Program-made: the position numbers and the translations under genes | From: JBCCDY01 sp039030555 | GTDB taxonomy: Bacteria > Bacteroidota > Bacteroidia > Cytophagales > Cyclobacteriaceae | Assembly (NCBI GenBank): GCA_039030555.1 | Contig: JBCCDY010000034.1 | Coordinates: 1-32,726 of the forward strand | Length of the DNA: 32,726 bases | Direction: 5' to 3' | Shown here: positions 29,246-32,726 of the stretch, piece by piece | Layout of the letters: each line of letters starts with the position of its first letter | Numbering within the stretch: position 1 is the first letter of the stretch | Notes under the pieces: model-generated | Seen by the model: the letters and a program-made list of their open reading frames with translations, nothing else | The model's database searches: none | Told to the model about the DNA's origin: nothing

Positions 29246-30505
29246 TCAAAACTGCATCTCATACTTTGATCCATTTACTAAGCCGACAGCTTTACCTTTA
29301 ATGGATTTATTGAAATATGGACTATTTGATGATTTGGAAGGATTTGAAGATAGACCGAACTCCCACTCCAGTTTAGGGTTAATTATAGTCAAAACAGCCT
29401 TTTCTCGTTCTTTGATAGAATTACTTTCTAACTTCAGAATACTCCTTGGGTTATAGCTTACTTTTTCTATCAATTTAGATATATCAAGCACGTCACTTAG
29501 AGACAAAAGCATAGAAGGAAATATGGGAAGCGTAATCATTCCGAAAGAAGCCTGTTGAAAATCTGTGAGCTTAGATTCTACATCCTGAGGTCGATGTGCA
29601 GAAACAATAGCATCAATAGTATCATCCTTTAAACCATCGATAAGAGCTTGACGATCTTCTTCTGTTCTAAAAGGCGGGGATACCTTAAAATTGGTATCAA
29701 AATCAACCAGATGTTCATCAACATAAAGCAAATGTGCAATAGAAACATCACAGGTTATATTTAAGCCTTTATCCTTTGCTCTTCTGATTTTTAAAATTGA
29801 CTCCTTACAAGAAACTTGGGAGATGTGCAGATGTCCTCCAGCATATTCCAAAGTTGAAATATCACTCTCCACTTTGGAGTATTCATTTAACGAGGGCTGC
29901 GATTTCATACCCAGGGTAGTACTTATATAGCCTTCATGCATACTGGCCTGTAAATCTAGGTCTGATACAGCTCTTTGAATGATCAGGGTATCTCTTGAGG
30001 CGCTATAAAGCAAAGCCTTATTAAGTACATCTGAACTGATTCTATGATATCCGTTTGAAAAAACGCGCACGCCATAGTTATGGATATCATAAAGATCTAC
30101 AAGATCTCTGGATTCTGGATTTTTAGTAATTAAAGAATAAGGTGAAACATCAGTTACGGAATCACTGGATTTACTTCTAACGAAATCAATTTGACCCGTG
30201 TTGTTTCGAAGGGGATTGGTATCCGGGATTAACCCTATATGAGTCATCCCTCCGGTAAATGCTGACTTTAATCCCGTTGAAATATCTTCCTTTTCTTCAA
30301 AGCCAGGTTCACAAAAATCTGCCCACAAATCAACCCAGCCAAGGCTTGCGAAACAGTCCTTACAATTAAAAACCTGCCCGGAAAAATCTATTTTTTTTCT
30401 CGAAATTTCCTTAATGAATCCATCTTGGATTAACAGATTAACTGTTTCATTATGGTAAGGTGACTTCGAGTCAATGATTTTTATCGATTCTAACAAAATG
30501 TCCAT
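29246..30505 (-). CDS. Dihydroorotase-like pseudoenzyme (PyrC'-like)
   Basis: A 419-residue amidohydrolase-fold protein that follows dihydroorotase over its whole length: VDLWADFCEPGFEEKEDIS, GGMTHIGLIPDTNP, the MHEGYISTTLGMKSQPS segment and SPPFRTEEDRQALIDGL. The metal and catalytic residues are gone. The D-x-H-x-H motif reads D-L-W-A-D (W61, D63), the two further metal histidines are Gln177 and Gln230, and the aspartate of the T-D-H-A-P motif is Ala303. It therefore cannot be an ordinary dihydroorotase. Inactive homologues (PyrC') are known to serve as partners of aspartate transcarbamoylase in Pseudomonas; a similar role here is possible. I use the ATG at 30505, overlapping the previous stop by one base, rather than the GTG just before it. 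Confidence 0.88.
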   Translation of the reverse strand: MDILLESIKIIDSKSPYHNETVNLLIQDGFIKEISRKKIDFSGQVFNCKDCFASLGWVDLWADFCEPGFEEKEDISTGLKSAFTGGMTHIGLIPDTNPLRNNTGQIDFVRSKSSDSVTDVSPYSLITKNPESRDLVDLYDIHNYGVRVFSNGYHRISSDVLNKALLYSASRDTLIIQRAVSDLDLQASMHEGYISTTLGMKSQPSLNEYSKVESDISTLEYAGGHLHISQVSCKESILKIRRAKDKGLNITCDVSIAHLLYVDEHLVDFDTNFKVSPPFRTEEDRQALIDGLKDDTIDAIVSAHRPQDVESKLTDFQQASFGMITLPIFPSMLLSLSDVLDISKLIEKVSYNPRSILKLESNSIKEREKAVLTIINPKLEWEFGLSSNPSKSSNSPYFNKSIKGKAVGLVNGSKYEMQF

Positions 30506-32490
30506 CACAAGAATCTTATGAGAATAACTTCAGTGAATAGAAAAAGTAATGCAACGATTAAAAAATATCTCCAATAATTGTTTGAAGAACTAATGCCCGC
30601 TTCGCTTATACCGGAATTATAAAAATCAGTATAGTTAAAGACCTGAACATTATTATCATCTTTAAAATAGTCGTTCAACTCTTGATACGAGTACTCATCT
30701 ATGTCTGATTCTTCTTTTCTATTATTGAAAGCTAACGATGCTACTTTAAAGTTGGAGGATGTTAAGTTGTAATGTCCCGGGACCAAATCAGTACCATATA
30801 TTTCCAGGTTTATCCCATCACTTCCAAACCATTGATTAGGTATGAATTGATTCCCTTCATTTTCCAATTTCAATATTTCAGATCTGTCCAGTAGGGTATC
30901 TGGCTTGATGGTAATCTCATTTTGGTTCAGGCGAAAATAAGGTCTTTTATATTCTGATGTACTTTCTGATAAGTTATAAAGCATTGGTAAAAAAATTGCA
31001 TGACGACTTATGTTCGTGTATTTAGTACCTAAAGGCACTCCTAAAAGATAGGTGTTTGAATTGTTGATTTCTGATAAGATAGGTTCTCCGTAATCATTGG
31101 ACAATATGATCCTAGCTTGTTCTGGAATGATCAAGGGTCTTATAGAAGTAGGGAGTTCTGCATTAGCAATTTTAAAGTCTTCGGAAAACACATTCTTAAA
31201 TATGGGATGGCCCAACTCAGCAATCTGAATTTCTGATTGCTCAGAGAGTAGATTATTTTTCTTACCGGAAAAACCTTCAAAAATTTTAGAATCAAACTCA
31301 GATGGAATTATTAGTACGCGAGTCGGACATAGCGATGCGGCTTCTACAAACTTATTTACATTTTGATTATCATCCTTTGAAGCACTGATTATTAAAAAGT
31401 CCACACTTTTGAGATTATTCATATTATAATTATCAATGGATTCTACCTGATAATTAAACTTAGTATTATTGGAAAATACCTTATCAAAAATGGTCTTGTT
31501 TGACCCAGCTGCGTTAGAAAGATAGGTTACTGTTGCCTTTGGCTTCTTTCCTGAAATGAAAAAGAAGGAGTTGTCAAACGTAATTGAATTATCCTCGATT
31601 TTTATCTCTCCTATAAATTCTGAAAAGTCCTGGCTGATATCGAAAGTCATAAGCTCATTACCACCAGAAGGTATAATTAAAGAGCTTGAAGCGTATACAA
31701 CATCATCCCTTAAGAGAGTAACATAGGTATCTCTTGGACTATCACCAGAATTCCAAATACTTACGATGAGTTCTGTTAGTTCATCAGCATTTTCTTCCCC
31801 AAAATAAAGTGTATCAACGTATATGTTACTTTGAATAGCAGACGAAAAATCTACCAGATTGTAGGTGAGATTTTCATTGAAATCAAGATCTGAAAGATTG
31901 CCTGTAAATGATTTCTGAAAGTCCGATACCACAAATACAGTATTACTCCTATCATCGAAGTCTTGTTTTTGTTTCTTGTTTATAATATCAAGTAATCCGT
32001 TTAAAGACTTATTCGTGTTCTTAAATGTGTTATCAGTTACATTTTTAAATTCCTGTGGCCTACTTAAAAGACCTGAATTGTCAAGAATATACACCTCTTG
32101 ATTACTATCAAAACCAGATAAAATCTGATCCACAATATTAGAAACAATAGACAATGCTGTTTGACCTTCTTCTATTTGTCTGCTCATACTAGGAGATTGA
32201 TCCACCAATATGAAGACCGTTTCTAATCGACTTTCAACTGAGCCCAAGGCCAAATTTTTAAAGGGCTTGGCAAAAGCTAATATCAAAAAACAGAGAAAGA
32301 GTATTCTCGAAGCTAATATCAAATACTTTTTTATTGACCTCTGACTACTCGTTTGTAATCGAATGGTCTTTAAAAATTTTATATCTGAAAAAAAGATCTT
32401 TTTGCGAGCCCTAAAGTTGAATAGATGAATGAAGATTGGAATACTTAGAGCGGAAAGGTAGAAAAAAATGAAGGGATAGAAAAAGGACAT
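30505..32490 (-). CDS. BatA-like membrane protein with VWA domain
   Basis: A 661-residue protein with two N-terminal spans flanking a short RARKKIFFSDIKFLK loop, the BatA-type N-terminal module (about 1-75), then a von Willebrand A domain that starts at VFILVDQSPSMS with the metal-binding D97-x-S99-x-S101. A long periplasmic part of unclear fold (about 200-630) follows, and a C-terminal span (about 640-661, ending ILIRFL). Relatives occur in Bacteroidota beside aerotolerance (Bat) and moxR-type genes, but no moxR or other bat gene is here. The ATG is 70 bases downstream of the 5S rRNA terminator end. It is the first gene of the right-hand cluster. Confidence 0.88.
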   Translation of the reverse strand: MSFFYPFIFFYLSALSIPIFIHLFNFRARKKIFFSDIKFLKTIRLQTSSQRSIKKYLILASRILFLCFLILAFAKPFKNLALGSVESRLETVFILVDQSPSMSRQIEEGQTALSIVSNIVDQILSGFDSNQEVYILDNSGLLSRPQEFKNVTDNTFKNTNKSLNGLLDIINKKQKQDFDDRSNTVFVVSDFQKSFTGNLSDLDFNENLTYNLVDFSSAIQSNIYVDTLYFGEENADELTELIVSIWNSGDSPRDTYVTLLRDDVVYASSSLIIPSGGNELMTFDISQDFSEFIGEIKIEDNSITFDNSFFFISGKKPKATVTYLSNAAGSNKTIFDKVFSNNTKFNYQVESIDNYNMNNLKSVDFLIISASKDDNQNVNKFVEAASLCPTRVLIIPSEFDSKIFEGFSGKKNNLLSEQSEIQIAELGHPIFKNVFSEDFKIANAELPTSIRPLIIPEQARIILSNDYGEPILSEINNSNTYLLGVPLGTKYTNISRHAIFLPMLYNLSESTSEYKRPYFRLNQNEITIKPDTLLDRSEILKLENEGNQFIPNQWFGSDGINLEIYGTDLVPGHYNLTSSNFKVASLAFNNRKEESDIDEYSYQELNDYFKDDNNVQVFNYTDFYNSGISEAGISSSNNYWRYFLIVALLFLFTEVILIRFL

Positions 32491-32531
32491 AATCTAAATA
32501 CGAATGTAGCCCTTAATTGGTATATATAAAC

Positions 32532-32561
32532 AAAAAAGGCATCAAATAAATTTGATGCCTT
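32532..32561 (-). terminator. rRNA operon terminator
   Basis: The arms AAGGCATCAAA (32536-32546) and TTTGATGCCTT (32551-32561) form a perfect 11-pair hairpin with a four-base loop. Read on the minus strand it follows the 5S gene and runs into T residues at 32535-32532. It separates the rRNA operon from the BatA-like gene on the same strand. Confidence 0.9.
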
Positions 32562-32612
32562 GGTTTGAGTGTGTTTGTGTTGATAGATTGTGTCAACACT
32601 GAATGTCTTAAA

Positions 32613-32726
<114 letters not shown>

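Noticed and set aside
29238..29456. Plus-strand frame over the end of the dihydroorotase-like gene
   Set aside because: Antisense to a conserved frame and without domain features.

Overview
The window looks like a piece of an AT-rich chromosome from a marine, rhodopsin-bearing member of the Bacteroidota, most likely a Cytophagales-type lineage; I cannot assign a genus. Reasons: protein families mostly confined to this phylum (DUF4252, DUF4199, DUF5916, BatA-type VWA proteins), ECF sigma factors paired with small single-span anti-sigma-like proteins, promoters of the TAnnTTTG type, few Shine-Dalgarno sequences, and a proteorhodopsin with methionine at the tuning site. The right edge is a 5S rRNA gene, so an rRNA operon enters from that side.

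Layout. 1-941: little coding content, with two candidate very short minus-strand genes, one for a 44-residue cysteine-rich peptide. 942-4866 (+): ECF sigma factor with a good ECF-type promoter in front of it, an anti-sigma-like membrane protein, two DUF4252 proteins, and an ABC-2 ATPase/permease pair. 5024-5588 (+): RHH/MazF toxin-antitoxin module between two diverged direct repeats. 5846-8174 (+): second ECF sigma factor, anti-sigma-like protein and a predicted outer-membrane barrel. 8171-10469 (-): proteorhodopsin, Blh retinal-forming dioxygenase and an unknown membrane protein; a strong intrinsic terminator lies between the rhodopsin and blh. 10794-11294 (+): a secreted NTF2-like gene broken by two nonsense codons. 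11339-14805 (+): TetR regulator and paaABCD of the phenylacetyl-CoA epoxidase, tightly coupled, with a PaaB that is internally duplicated. 14873-15466 (+): lipoprotein. 15487-22843 (-): DUF5916 protein, PaaE-type reductase, Uma2-family protein, M3 oligopeptidase, membrane-anchored XRE regulator and a two-lobed aspartyl protease. 22975-24324 (+): purB. 24328-24726 (-): small secreted protein. 24876-25682 (+): zinc-ribbon methyltransferase. 25679-32490 (-): BatA-like VWA protein, a dihydroorotase pseudoenzyme, three DUF4199 proteins and two family 2 glycosyltransferases in one packed cluster. 32532-32726 (-): rRNA operon terminator and 5S rRNA.

How the parts work together. Rhodopsin and Blh form a light-driven proton pump and its chromophore supply, with the terminator probably setting an excess of opsin over Blh. 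PaaABCD with the distant PaaE would make the epoxidase that opens aerobic phenylacetate breakdown, and the TetR protein presumably represses the operon through a dyad between the -33 and -7 boxes of an apparently leaderless promoter. The two ECF units look like separate envelope or stress regulons, each with its own promoter type. The seven-gene cluster at the right probably serves the envelope, but its joint role is unknown.

Where the longest reading frame began with a TTG that lacked support, I moved the start to the next ATG and say so. All family assignments come from reading motifs; no database search was possible.
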